Translations under genes and position numbers: made by a program | Part shown: one piece after another, positions 34,336 to 42,293 of the stretch | Layout of the letters: the number at the start of each line of letters is the position of its first letter | How positions within the stretch are numbered: the first letter of the stretch is position 1 | The notes under the pieces: generated by a model | Told to the model about the DNA's origin: nothing | The model's input: the letters and a program-made list of their open reading frames with translations, nothing else | Database searches by the model: none | NCBI GenBank assembly: GCA_963772225.1 | Contig: CAVYWD010000001.1 | Location: 1,388,565 to 1,452,564, forward strand | Direction of reading: 5' to 3' | Origin: CAVYWD01 sp963772225 | GTDB taxonomy: Bacteria > Myxococcota > Myxococcia > Myxococcales > UBA5297 | DNA length: 64,000 nucleotides

Positions 34336-36843
34336 CTACTTGCCGACGATGGCATCGACGGCCACCGGTCCAGGCCCAAGGTTGATGATGCTGATCGTGT
34401 GCTGTCCAGCGGTCAGGCCACTGACTTCGGACACGAGCTGCTGCGCCTGGCGCCCACCGGAGGTAGACAGGTCCACGGTGTCCTTGGTGTCGCCGTCAAT
34501 TTGGATCTCAATCTTCCCATTCCCGGATTCCTTCGGCGCGTAGACGGCGACGTCGGTCCCCGAAAAGGTGGCAGTCCAAATGTCCCCGGTGGTCGAGCTG
34601 GTGGTGAGGTCGTTGTTGTAGTCACCGGTTCCGAGGTTGCTCTTGCGAAGCCATCCGGTATAAACCGCCCCTGGGTCGTCGTCGTTGAACCAGCCCTTGC
34701 TGTGCGTGATTCGCAGAACGCGAATCTGCGACGCCAGCTGCTGATCGGAGATCCCAGGCAGCGCCGACACCGATCCTCCGGGGGTCACCGTCAGCCCGTC
34801 ACCGCCTTGAGAGAACGTCACCGCCACCGTGGAGCCGACCAGCTCGACTTTGGACACGGTCCCCAGAGTCGCCCCGCCGGACTTCAGCGCCGAGAGCGTG
34901 ACCGGGCCGCCGTTCCAATTGAGAAGGGTCGCGTAGACATTGCCATTGTTGCGTGTGTAGAGAACTGAATCGTCGCCCCAGACTTCGAATGGGCGGGAGG
35001 CATACACGGCTTCGCCGTTGACTTTCAGCCACGAGCCGATGTCCTTGGCGATTTGGACCAGCGAATCGTCGAAATTCCCCCGGCCACGCTGGGTCAGGTT
35101 GAGCATCAAGCTTCCATTTCGGGATACGTTCTGCATCAGGGTCGTGACCAGAGACGCGGCACTTGTAAATGACGCCCCCGCCATGTAGTGCCAGTAGGGT
35201 CCCTGAATATTGTACTCGGTCTGGAAGGGATAGGCGCCGATCTGCGACTCCGTCGTCGCCTCACTGCTTCTAACGAGCGATCGCTCGGCCTGCGAAATCA
35301 GCGTGGTGTCGGACCCGAAGCTCTCGGAGCTTACCCCCTTCATGTTCATGACGACGTCCAGCTTTCCCTGATTCCAGGCGAGAGACTTATTGTAGTAGTT
35401 CGCCAGGAATGTCGTGGCGATGGATCCGAACCCCATCCGGATGCCGAGGTCGATATCGGATTGAGCACCACCGGCGTGGTCGTCGAAGTAGATCAAGTCG
35501 GGATGATACTTATCGATGGCCTCGTTCACCCGATAGAGAAGCTGGGTTCCAAAGGGAGAATTGTTGCACGACTGATTGGCGCAGTCCGTGGTGTGCTCGT
35601 AGCCGTAGAGATCCACAGGGTCCATGCCCTCCCACCATTTCCCTTTTCCATCCAGAATCGTCTGCATGGCATCGTAGGGGCCGTTCGAGCCACTGGTGTA
35701 CCGCACCGGCATCCACTGCCCCCACGTGCGCCCCGGCGAATTGTGGAATCCGATGCCGAAGTGCAGGCCCTTTTGTCGCGCGGCCTGTGCCCACGTGCCG
35801 ACGACGTCCTGCTTCACTCCGATCCGGACGGAGTTCCAGGGCTGGTAGGTCGAGTCCCAGTTGTCGAAGTTGTCATGGTGTGCACCCATGGACATGAAGA
35901 ACTTCACTCCCATTTGAACGTACACATCCATCAAGCTCGCTGGGTCCCATTGGTCGATGACCCAGTTCTTGCAAATGTCCTTGTAGCCGTAGACAGACGG
36001 ATCGCCGAAGTGGCTAAGCTGGAAGTTGTAGGAGTCTTTCCCCGGAATATACATATCGTAGGCGTACCAGTCGCCATGCTCGGGCATGGATTGCGGGTCC
36101 CAGTGGGCCCATCCGCCGAACTTGGCGTCACGCCACCACTGTGGCGTCGAATAGGTAACGCTCAAGCCCTGCCAGTCGGCCTTGTAGGGACCGTCTGCAG
36201 CCTTGAATGGCGACAGGTTCCAGATGTCCGGCGGCAACCCAAGGCTTCCGTCGCCGACGATGATCTTGTCGATGTTCACCTCCACGTCGTCGTTGGCGTG
36301 GCTGATGGTTGCCTTGGCATTGGCGGGAATCGCAATGTCGATGATGGCGTAAAGGAACGAGCCCGTGAGAGCACCCGATGAGTGAACGTTCACCTGGTGG
36401 GCGGTGGCTCCGTTGATTGAGACGCTGATCGTGCCGACCGACACCGACGCGTAGTGAATTGCCAATCGGCTGGAGGCGGGAAGTCCGGTGGCCTCGGCGC
36501 CCTGGCCAACCCCGGCGAGCCCCACCGATGAACCTCCTGAGGCTGCGCCATCGGTCACCTTGGACGCGCCGCCAACGGGAGCCGGCGTGAACGGCATCGC
36601 GAACTCCTGGACGGCGGCGTCCGCGTCGGCGGGGGAGCCGCCGTCGCGGGGCGCAGCGCCGCTGTCTGCGGCGTTCGTGCCGCTGTCCGCTTTCCCAGAG
36701 GCGCCCGCGTCAAACGTCCCTCCGTCCTTGCCGCCGATGTGACCCGCGTCGCCAGCGTCATTGGTGTCGATGCTGCCGACGCTGCCGATCGGGCAGGCCG
36801 CGAGCGTCGCCAGCAACGAGCATTTCCGGAGCAAGAGTCGCAT
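34336..36843 (-). CDS. GH29 alpha-L-fucosidase with N-terminal CBM35/CBM6-like domain
   Basis: 835-residue lipoprotein (signal ending ATLAAC) predicted to hydrolyse alpha-L-fucosides. After a DAG-rich linker (~25-75), residues ~80-195 form a CBM6/35-like sandwich (GQGAEATGLPASSRLAIHYA ... ISVSINGATAHQVNV). The GH29 barrel (~210-580) has FGGWAHWDPQSMPEHGDWYA, FFMSMGAHHDNFDNWDS and LIYFDDHAGG (~452); in this group the nucleophile Asp would lie in the last motif. C-terminal residues ~590-835 include a second sandwich (SNLGTGDYNNDL ... VAVYAPKESGNGKIEIQIDG) typical of glycosidase end domains. No clear ribosome-binding site precedes the ATG. It differs strongly from the GH29 at 24326, so the two may act on different linkages. 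Confidence 0.85.
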   Translation of the reverse strand: MRLLLRKCSLLATLAACPIGSVGSIDTNDAGDAGHIGGKDGGTFDAGASGKADSGTNAADSGAAPRDGGSPADADAAVQEFAMPFTPAPVGGASKVTDGAASGGSSVGLAGVGQGAEATGLPASSRLAIHYASVSVGTISVSINGATAHQVNVHSSGALTGSFLYAIIDIAIPANAKATISHANDDVEVNIDKIIVGDGSLGLPPDIWNLSPFKAADGPYKADWQGLSVTYSTPQWWRDAKFGGWAHWDPQSMPEHGDWYAYDMYIPGKDSYNFQLSHFGDPSVYGYKDICKNWVIDQWDPASLMDVYVQMGVKFFMSMGAHHDNFDNWDSTYQPWNSVRIGVKQDVVGTWAQAARQKGLHFGIGFHNSPGRTWGQWMPVRYTSGSNGPYDAMQTILDGKGKWWEGMDPVDLYGYEHTTDCANQSCNNSPFGTQLLYRVNEAIDKYHPDLIYFDDHAGGAQSDIDLGIRMGFGSIATTFLANYYNKSLAWNQGKLDVVMNMKGVSSESFGSDTTLISQAERSLVRSSEATTESQIGAYPFQTEYNIQGPYWHYMAGASFTSAASLVTTLMQNVSRNGSLMLNLTQRGRGNFDDSLVQIAKDIGSWLKVNGEAVYASRPFEVWGDDSVLYTRNNGNVYATLLNWNGGPVTLSALKSGGATLGTVSKVELVGSTVAVTFSQGGDGLTVTPGGSVSALPGISDQQLASQIRVLRITHSKGWFNDDDPGAVYTGWLRKSNLGTGDYNNDLTTSSTTGDIWTATFSGTDVAVYAPKESGNGKIEIQIDGDTKDTVDLSTSGGRQAQQLVSEVSGLTAGQHTISIINLGPGPVAVDAIVGK

Positions 36844-37278
36844 GGCACATGAGAGGTTCGGAAGTGCGAGACAGGGTCAAGAAGAAAATGCGCGGCACTA
36901 ACGCGCTGCTTCGAGGTGTCGTGCTGCATCTCCTCGGCGGGGCCGAAGTCGTAGCGCCTCGGCCTCCGACGAGCTCCAAGCGGTGGCAAGTACCGTGTCT
37001 GCCTTCAGCACCCTCAGCGCCCGCACCCGCTTGTAGCCGTCGACGACCACGTGCACGCCGTGCTCTTCCGCCACGACCAAACGTGGACGTGCGCTTGAAA
37101 TGACGCCAAGCGATCACAGCCCCGTGCTCGGTATGGCTGGAACGTGAAAACACGAACTCCGACTGGCCGTCTCCGTCGTAGTCGCCGGCTTCAACGACCT
37201 CGAGCGACTCGCCGACGTGCACCAACTCACCCATTCGTCGATGACGCGAAGAGCCCGTCAAGTGATAGCCTGCGCGAC
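36844..37278. pseudogene. decayed fragments: ParB-like peptide and FG-GAP/VCBS peptide
   Basis: 435 bases without an intact gene. On the minus strand, VVVDGYKRVRALRVLKADTV (about 37020-37075) matches the ParB/Srx-type domain seen in plasmid and transposon genes. LEVVEAGDYDGDGQSEFVFS (about 37145-37205) matches the end of an FG-GAP/VCBS repeat protein. The pieces are in different frames and very short, so both are remnants. Confidence 0.5.
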
Positions 37279-38010
37279 ATGACTGAACGCCACATTGTAG
37301 GCATGGGCGGCGGCGGCTTCCATATGGAGCCTGAAAACCCGCTCCTCGACGACTTCGTGCTGAGCTTGTCTCGGCGTAGGCCCGCGCGCATCTGCCTGGT
37401 GCCGACCGCGAGCGGCGACAACCGCGAACTGATCATTCGATTCTATCGCGCCTTCAGCGGGCGCGCGATTCCCACTGATCTCACGTTGATCGGCTCGCCG
37501 CAGCTGTCGACGAACCCGCCGCGATCGAGCCAGCTCGAGAGCTTCGTGCTGGACCAAGACATCCTATACGTGAGCGGCGGCACCGCGGTAAACATGCTCG
37601 CCCTGTGGCGCGCACATGGGCTCGACACGTTGTTGCGTAAAGCGTGGGAGCAAGGCGTGGTGATGGCCGGCATGAGCGCGGGGCTCATCTGCTGGTTCGA
37701 GGAATTCATCGATACATCGATGACCGGCAAGCCGACGCGCATGCGCGACGGGCTCGGCATCTTGAAAGGCAGCGCGTCGCCTCACTTCGACGTCGCGCCC
37801 GAGCGGCGCCCTGGCTATCGCAGCATGGTCGAGCAAGGCCTCGCCGAAGGTTATGGCGTCGACGACGGCGCCGCGCTGCACTTCAAAGGCACCGAGCTCG
37901 CCGAGGCGGTCTGCTCGCGGCCCAACGCTGCTGCTTATCGCATCGCGCGCGGCGCCGATGGCAAAGTCGGCGAGGAAAAGCTGCCGACCCGCTTTCTCGG
38001 CGCTCACTAG
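37279..38010 (+). CDS. peptidase E-like serine peptidase (family S51)
   Basis: 243-residue cytoplasmic enzyme without signal peptide, of the S51 family, which includes alpha-aspartyl dipeptidase and cyanophycinase relatives. It shows MGGGGF at the N-terminus, RICLVPTASGDN, LYVSGGTAVNML and the nucleophile elbow AGMSAGLICWFEE (Ser ~132), then KGSASPHFDVAPERR with the histidine of the active site. Length and motif order match the group commonly annotated as peptidase E. The ATG at 37279 begins exactly at the conserved N-terminal strand. It is monocistronic: the next element is an R2 repeat, so a role in the neighbouring cluster is not implied. Confidence 0.85.
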   Translation: MTERHIVGMGGGGFHMEPENPLLDDFVLSLSRRRPARICLVPTASGDNRELIIRFYRAFSGRAIPTDLTLIGSPQLSTNPPRSSQLESFVLDQDILYVSGGTAVNMLALWRAHGLDTLLRKAWEQGVVMAGMSAGLICWFEEFIDTSMTGKPTRMRDGLGILKGSASPHFDVAPERRPGYRSMVEQGLAEGYGVDDGAALHFKGTELAEAVCSRPNAAAYRIARGADGKVGEEKLPTRFLGAH

Positions 38011-38160
38011 TCCCTTCGGCGCGAACTCTCGTGCAGGCTGGCAAAGACCCCAGGCTCCAGACCCCAGGTCCCAGGTCCCAGGAACTGCAGTGCCCGGAGC
38101 CTGGGGTCTGGAATCTGGAGCCTAAGGCAACCCTCGTTTGTTCCGGCTCGGCCGGGTTAG
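38011..38160. repeat. R2 hairpin repeat, copy C
   Basis: This copy starts immediately after the peptidase E stop with TCCCTTCGGCGCGAACTCTC and ends GGCTCGGCCGGGTTAG. A perfect 13-base inverted repeat, TCCAGACCCCAGG at 38056-38068 and CCTGGGGTCTGGA at 38100-38112, gives a 31-base loop. Its position directly after a gene suggests that it could serve as a transcription terminator or an RNA stabiliser. Confidence 0.7.
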
Positions 38161-38263
38161 GTACACGGCAAAAGCCGATGGACCGCCAAAACCTCGCCTT
38201 CGCACCTCGGATTTCGGGTACGCTGCGGATCGAGTTGGCGCGGGTAGCGAAAGGATTTGCGAC

Positions 38264-39073
38264 GTGTTGCTGAAGGCGCTTCGAGTAACGCTGTTCTGGG
38301 CGCTCTGGGGGTGGGCTGGGAGCGCGGCCGCCGCGAAGCTGCCGAAGGTCGTCGTGCTCGGGCTCAAGCCCATCGACGACGCGAGCCGCGAGCTCGCCTC
38401 GAACCTCACCGAGGTCCTCACGACGGATTTGGCGAAGGCCGGGCTTTACGATGTCGTGAGCGAGAGCGAGATCGGCTCGCTCATCGGCCTCGAGCAGCGG
38501 CGGCAGCTCTTGGGCTGCACCGACGACGGGTGCCTATCGGAGATCGGCGGGGCGCTCGGGGGCGACCTCGCGCTCTTGGGCACGGTGGGCCGGCTCGGAT
38601 CGCAGCTTAGGGTCGACCTCAAGATCGTCGACCTGAAGCGGATGAGGATTCTCGCCCGCGACGGCGCGCTGGCCCGCTCGGTCGACGAGCTCCTTGCGTC
38701 GGGTCGCGCCGCCCTCCGCTCGATGGTGCGAAGCCCGTCGAAGGGCCCCGCCGCCGGAGCGCGGCCCGAGGTCCAGGCGCGCGCCGATCGGGGCTCCGCC
38801 CCGTACGTCTTCCTCGGCACGGGCGCGGCGGCGCTCGTCGGGGGCGGCGTACTCGTCGGACTCACGGTGGCGCACAAGCGGGAGCTCACGTACCAACAGG
38901 CGGACGTGCGGGCCTCGGCGGGGTTCATCTTGGCAGGCGCCGGGCTTGCCGCGGCGGCGACCGGGGTCGTCTGGGCCGTGCTGGGCAAGAGTTCGGCCGG
39001 CGCCCGCACGCCCGAGCTCTCAGTCGCGCCGTTAGCGAGCGGCGTCGCGATGGGCGCGGCGGTGCACTTCTGA
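38264..39073 (+). CDS. exported CsgG/TolB-N-like protein with C-terminal membrane segments
   Basis: 269-residue protein whose preferred start is the GTG at 38264, with AAAGGA eight bases before it; this gives a signal peptide LLKALRVTLFWALWGWAGSAAAA. Residues ~28-130 resemble the CsgG/FlgO/TolB-N fold: KVVVLGLKPIDDASRELASN, TTDLAKAGLYDVVSESEIG, LGGDLALLGTVGRLGSQLRV. A linker follows, then two hydrophobic segments (~195-215 and ~230-255) separated by KRELTYQQ. Proteins of this design are common in myxobacteria and of unknown function. The stop overlaps the start of the next gene by one base (TGATG), so the pair is translationally coupled. Confidence 0.7.
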   Translation: MLLKALRVTLFWALWGWAGSAAAAKLPKVVVLGLKPIDDASRELASNLTEVLTTDLAKAGLYDVVSESEIGSLIGLEQRRQLLGCTDDGCLSEIGGALGGDLALLGTVGRLGSQLRVDLKIVDLKRMRILARDGALARSVDELLASGRAALRSMVRSPSKGPAAGARPEVQARADRGSAPYVFLGTGAAALVGGGVLVGLTVAHKRELTYQQADVRASAGFILAGAGLAAAATGVVWAVLGKSSAGARTPELSVAPLASGVAMGAAVHF

Positions 39074-40473
39074 TGTCCGCCCGCGCTCTTTGGGGTGCCC
39101 CCGTGCTCTCTCGTGCTCGACTCGCCTGGCTCTCCGCGCTCTCCTTGAGCGCCGCCTGCTCCGGATGGCTGATGGACTGGAGCGGCACCCGGTGCGCCAT
39201 CGACGGCGACTGCGGCGGCGGCCTGGTGTGCGTGAAGCAAGCGTGCGCGCCGCGCAGTGGCTCCGACGGCGCGGACACCTCGGGGTTTGGCGACGCCTCT
39301 GGGTTCCGAGACGCCTCGGAGTCTTCGGACGCCACTGAGACCTCCGATGCCTCGGGGTCTCCAGATGCATCCAACGCCTCAGGACCCTCGGACGCCTCGA
39401 ACCCCTCCGATGCGTCGAGCTCCGACGCCTCGGGTTTCGGCGACGCCTCGGGCTTCGCGGATGCGTCGACCTCCGATGGGGCGGACAAGACCCCATTGCC
39501 CACGTTCGAATGCTCCGGGGACGCCGGCTGGTGCGCCGCGCGAATTCCGGCGCCCGATGGAGGCTCGCGCCCTATGACCGCGCTGGCGGGTCGGGCGCCG
39601 AACAATCTCTGGGCGGTGGGCGGCGGCGCGACCATCGTCCATTGGGACGGCGAGTTCTGGGAAGATCAGTCGTCGATGGCCCGGGCGAACGCGGCGGACG
39701 CCGGCTTCCCCGTCGACGAGATGACGACGGTGAGCGTCACCAGCGACGTCATCATGTTCGCCGGGTCGTATCGCAGTGGCGCCACCAAGCAGACGGCCTT
39801 CAGCTGGAAGTACATAGACGCGGTCGGAGCGTCTTTCATCACCCAGGTGGACAGCTCGGGCCAACTTGGCTTCGGTTGGCTGGGAAGCGCCCCGAGCGGA
39901 AATCACTGGGCGCTCGTCGGCGAGAGCGCGCACGTTCGTCCGGACGACCTCTACGGCGGCTTCCAAGACGGGACCGGAGGCGACCTCCCCGACTACCGCG
40001 CCGTCTCCCTGCGGTCCGACGACGAGCTCTGGATCGCGGGGACCTCCGGCGCCGTGCGCTACATGAGGCGCACCGACGCGTCGAGCTCGAGCGCGGTGGG
40101 CGTCGGCTTCCCGGCCACCAGCATCAACTTCGACGCGATCCTCGCCTTGGATGACGTCCTGCTCGTGGCCGGCGAAGGCGCTCTCTACGAGTGCGCTCGA
40201 ACCGGCTCGACGATGTCCCCGTCTCTGGCAGGTTGCCAGAACCACGTCTCGAGCGTTCAAACCATCCGCAGCCTGGCCGGGACCTCGGCGGCCGACGTGT
40301 GGGCCGCGGGCTTCGAGAGCGGGGTCCCGCTCCTGCTGCGGCGCACCGGAGTGCAAGCCTGGCAAGGGATCAGCGTCCCCGCTGCGGCGGGACCGCTCTC
40401 CGGCGTGTGGCGAGGCCCGGGTCTGGTCGTGGTTGCGGGCGAGGGCGGGCTTTTCTCGACGGCCGGCTATTGA
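39073..40473 (+). CDS. lipoprotein with Asp/Ser/Gly-Phe repeat linker and propeller-like domain
   Basis: 466-residue lipoprotein; the signal peptide ends SLSAAC. A small Cys-rich piece (GTRCAIDGDCGGGLVCVKQAC, ~38-58) typical of the Dickkopf-like motif of myxobacterial lipoproteins precedes a repetitive linker (~60-140) built from DASGF/DASES/DASNAS units. Residues ~155-466 contain propeller-type strands (LAGRAPNNLWAVGGGATIVH, SDDELWIAGTSGAVRY, LAGTSAADVWAAGFESG), each with the W-x-x-G pattern of seven-bladed regulators. The function is unknown. It is coupled to the CsgG/TolB-like gene, which implies that the two proteins work together at the envelope. Confidence 0.7.
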   Translation: MSARALWGAPVLSRARLAWLSALSLSAACSGWLMDWSGTRCAIDGDCGGGLVCVKQACAPRSGSDGADTSGFGDASGFRDASESSDATETSDASGSPDASNASGPSDASNPSDASSSDASGFGDASGFADASTSDGADKTPLPTFECSGDAGWCAARIPAPDGGSRPMTALAGRAPNNLWAVGGGATIVHWDGEFWEDQSSMARANAADAGFPVDEMTTVSVTSDVIMFAGSYRSGATKQTAFSWKYIDAVGASFITQVDSSGQLGFGWLGSAPSGNHWALVGESAHVRPDDLYGGFQDGTGGDLPDYRAVSLRSDDELWIAGTSGAVRYMRRTDASSSSAVGVGFPATSINFDAILALDDVLLVAGEGALYECARTGSTMSPSLAGCQNHVSSVQTIRSLAGTSAADVWAAGFESGVPLLLRRTGVQAWQGISVPAAAGPLSGVWRGPGLVVVAGEGGLFSTAGY

Positions 40474-40623
40474 GGCGCTCCAGGTAACGGACCTTCGTTC
40501 CGCTTTGCGGCGCCGAAGCGGTGTGCCAACGGGGGCCGCGGAGCGAGAGCATCGAGGTCCCCGAAGCCCTTCACCGTCTCGACATCGCCCGCGCGGTCGG
40601 GGTCCATCCATCTGCGGCTCTCC

Positions 40624-41010
40624 TCAATTCGAAATGGGTAGCTGAGGCAGCTCCGTTGGGATTTCTCCGCACACCAGGTGAACCATGGCAATCAGGGCTG
40701 CCGCGGAATGAAAGCCGAATGCGCGATGCTGTATCATCTTGATGGTGTTGTTGATGCCCTCGAGCATGCCGTTGGCCAAGCCAAGTCGAAAGGCGGCAGG
40801 AATCCCTGTTCGGTGGCGACGGACGGTTTTTGCGAGTTTCTTGAACGGAGCAAGTCGAGAGCGCGGGGCCCAAGGAAACCAGCCGTCGAGGTGCTTTTCT
40901 GCAGCGGCCTGGCTGCCGCAGCGGTACAGGACGCGCAGCTCCTCTTTGAGCAGGTAGGCGCGGTAGGTCCCTCCCACAACTCCCGATGCGCTTACTCCAT
41001 CGCAAATCGA
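40624..41010 (-). pseudogene. ISL3-family transposase, C-terminal remnant
   Basis: About 125 residues in one open frame match the end of DDE_Tnp_ISL3 transposases: YLLKEELRVLYRCGSQAAAE, SRLAPFKKLAKTVRRHRTGI, LANGMLEGINNTIKMIQHRA and FGFHSAAALIAMVHLVCGE. The Glu in GMLEGINN is in the position of the last catalytic residue. The first two catalytic Asp and the N-terminal zinc finger are missing, so it is inactive. Upstream in the same frame the peptide switches abruptly to a GH65-like sequence (see 41037-41090), which marks a deletion or recombination joint. Confidence 0.8.
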
Positions 41011-41036
41011 GGAGCACGTGCTGCGCGGCCGAGAGG

Positions 41037-41090
41037 AAACCACCTTGCTCAAGGTTGACCCATGGGAGGTCCTCGCCTGGTGGTATGCCT
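41037..41090 (-). pseudogene. short duplicate of a GH65 phosphorylase segment
   Basis: Read on the minus strand this gives YHQARTSHGSTLSKVV. The nearby intact GH65 gene encodes YYQARTSHGSTLSKVV at 43863-43910, and nearly 50 bases are the same apart from a few substitutions. The segment is fused in frame to the ISL3 remnant. It is direct evidence that a second GH65 gene once lay here or that recombination with the neighbouring copy occurred. Confidence 0.75.
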
Positions 41091-41290
41091 GCCCCGGCGG
41101 CTACCCTCGAGAAGACAGATGTCCGATCCCGCCTCGAGCAAGGCCACCGCGTGGCGCCCGAGGTCCCGAGGGTCGGCCCGGCGGCCTCGTGCGCCTCTTT
41201 TTCGACCTCGGCGCCGCCGATGTCGTGCGGCGGTCGGGCCAGTTGGCCCAGGGCGCTCGACAGCGCGGTCGGAGAAGGCGAGGCACGGAG

Positions 41291-41650
41291 GGGAAAGGGC
41301 TCCTCCCCGCGGGCTTCGGCCTCCACCCGGCGCTCCTCGAATCTGCCCTCCACGCGTGTCTCCTCGAAAGCGAAGGCGCGGTCGTGCTCCCCTTCTCCTG
41401 GACCGGCGTCTCCCTGCGCGCCGTCGGTGCCTCGTCGATCCGCGTGCGCTTCGCACCCAAGAAGGCGGCGCGCTCTCCCTCCAGGTCGCCGACGCCGCCG
41501 GCGAGCCGGTCGCCTCCATCGCGGCGCTCGTGGCGAAACCCGCCTCCACCGAACAGGTCCGCCGCGCTTTTGCGGCCCACCGCGACGCTCTTCCGCATCG
41601 GCTGGACGGCGTCGCCCGAGGCATCGACTCCGGCACGATCCGCGGGGCGC
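41291..41650 (+). pseudogene. type I polyketide synthase dehydratase fragment
   Basis: FGLHPALLESALHACLL, LPFSWTGVSLRAVGASSIRV and, after a frameshift near 41460, LSLQVADAAGEPVASIAALV and KPASTEQVR, followed by LFRIGWT in the first frame again. This is the order of the second half of a PKS dehydratase hot-dog fold and the linker that leads to the ketoreductase. The domain is isolated, frameshifted at least twice and lacks both neighbours, so it is a relic of a polyketide cluster. Confidence 0.8.
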
Positions 41651-41713
41651 TCTGTTCTCGTCGCGCCTAGCCTGAAGTTTTTGCCAGTCGGGTCGAGTTC
41701 TCGTGCCGAAGGA

Positions 41714-42229
41714 CTACTTGGCGCGAGTGGTCGCTTGCTCTTGCTCTTCGGCCCAGCGAGCGACGCGCGCTGCGCTCTCTTCAGGCGAGAGATCCTCGAC
41801 GCGCGTCATGACGGACCAGCGCACACCAAAGGGGTCGATGATCGAGGCGAAGCGGTCGCCGGAGACGAAGGTCGCAGCCGGTTCGCGCACGCGCGCGCCG
41901 GCCTCCACGGCACGTTGGACGACGGCGTCGACGTCGGGGACGTAGACGCCGAGCGAGTACGTCACGCTGCCGGGCCCCGGCGCCACGAGGTCGTAGGCGG
42001 CCAACGGGTCGCTCAACGTGATCTTGCCCGAAGCGAACTCGAGGACGGCGTGCGCCACGACTTCGCCCATGCGCATCACGTCGGTCACTTTCGCGCCGAA
42101 GACGCGGGCGTAGACCTCGAGCGCCCGCGCCGCCGGGGAGACCACGATGTGGGGCGTGATGGACGTGCTGCCGCGCGGGGTGCCATTCGCCGTGTGCTTG
42201 CCGTCCGCTGCCTTGTGTTGCGAGTTCAT
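41714..42229 (-). CDS. VOC (glyoxalase/PhnB-like) family protein
   Basis: 171-residue cytoplasmic protein of the vicinal oxygen chelate superfamily. It has the paired beta-alpha-beta-beta-beta modules: SITPHIVVSPAARALEVYARV, HAVLEFASGKITLSDPL, YSLGVYVPDVDAVVQRAVEA and ASIIDPFGVRWSVMTRVEDL. The DPFGxxW end is typical of PhnB-like members that include resistance proteins and 3-demethylubiquinone methyltransferase-like proteins; no substrate can be inferred. GGAGG precedes the ATG by about six bases. It is divergent from an AraC-type regulator 64 bases away, a common arrangement in which the regulator controls the VOC gene. Confidence 0.85.
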   Translation of the reverse strand: MNSQHKAADGKHTANGTPRGSTSITPHIVVSPAARALEVYARVFGAKVTDVMRMGEVVAHAVLEFASGKITLSDPLAAYDLVAPGPGSVTYSLGVYVPDVDAVVQRAVEAGARVREPAATFVSGDRFASIIDPFGVRWSVMTRVEDLSPEESAARVARWAEEQEQATTRAK

Positions 42230-42293
42230 GCGATCCTCCAAAGTGTCGTCACCCTGCTTGACTACGCGGAGTGGCTCGCGAAATCTTGGATAA

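Larger units (their letters stand above)
40474..41713. other. mosaic of broken genes between the propeller lipoprotein and the VOC gene
   Basis: 1,240 bases contain an ISL3 transposase remnant (minus), a short GH65 fragment (minus) and a polyketide synthase dehydratase fragment (plus), each listed separately. Bases 41100-41290 and 40474-40620 show nothing recognisable. Confidence 0.65.

Noticed and set aside
35958..35967. TGACCCAGTT inside the second GH29 coding region
   Set aside because: It fits the consensus but lies on the antisense strand within a gene; treated as background.
36874..36879. TGACCC on the minus strand upstream of the second GH29 gene
   Set aside because: Followed by T, G, T, C, so it fails the purine rule of the other eleven sites and was not counted.
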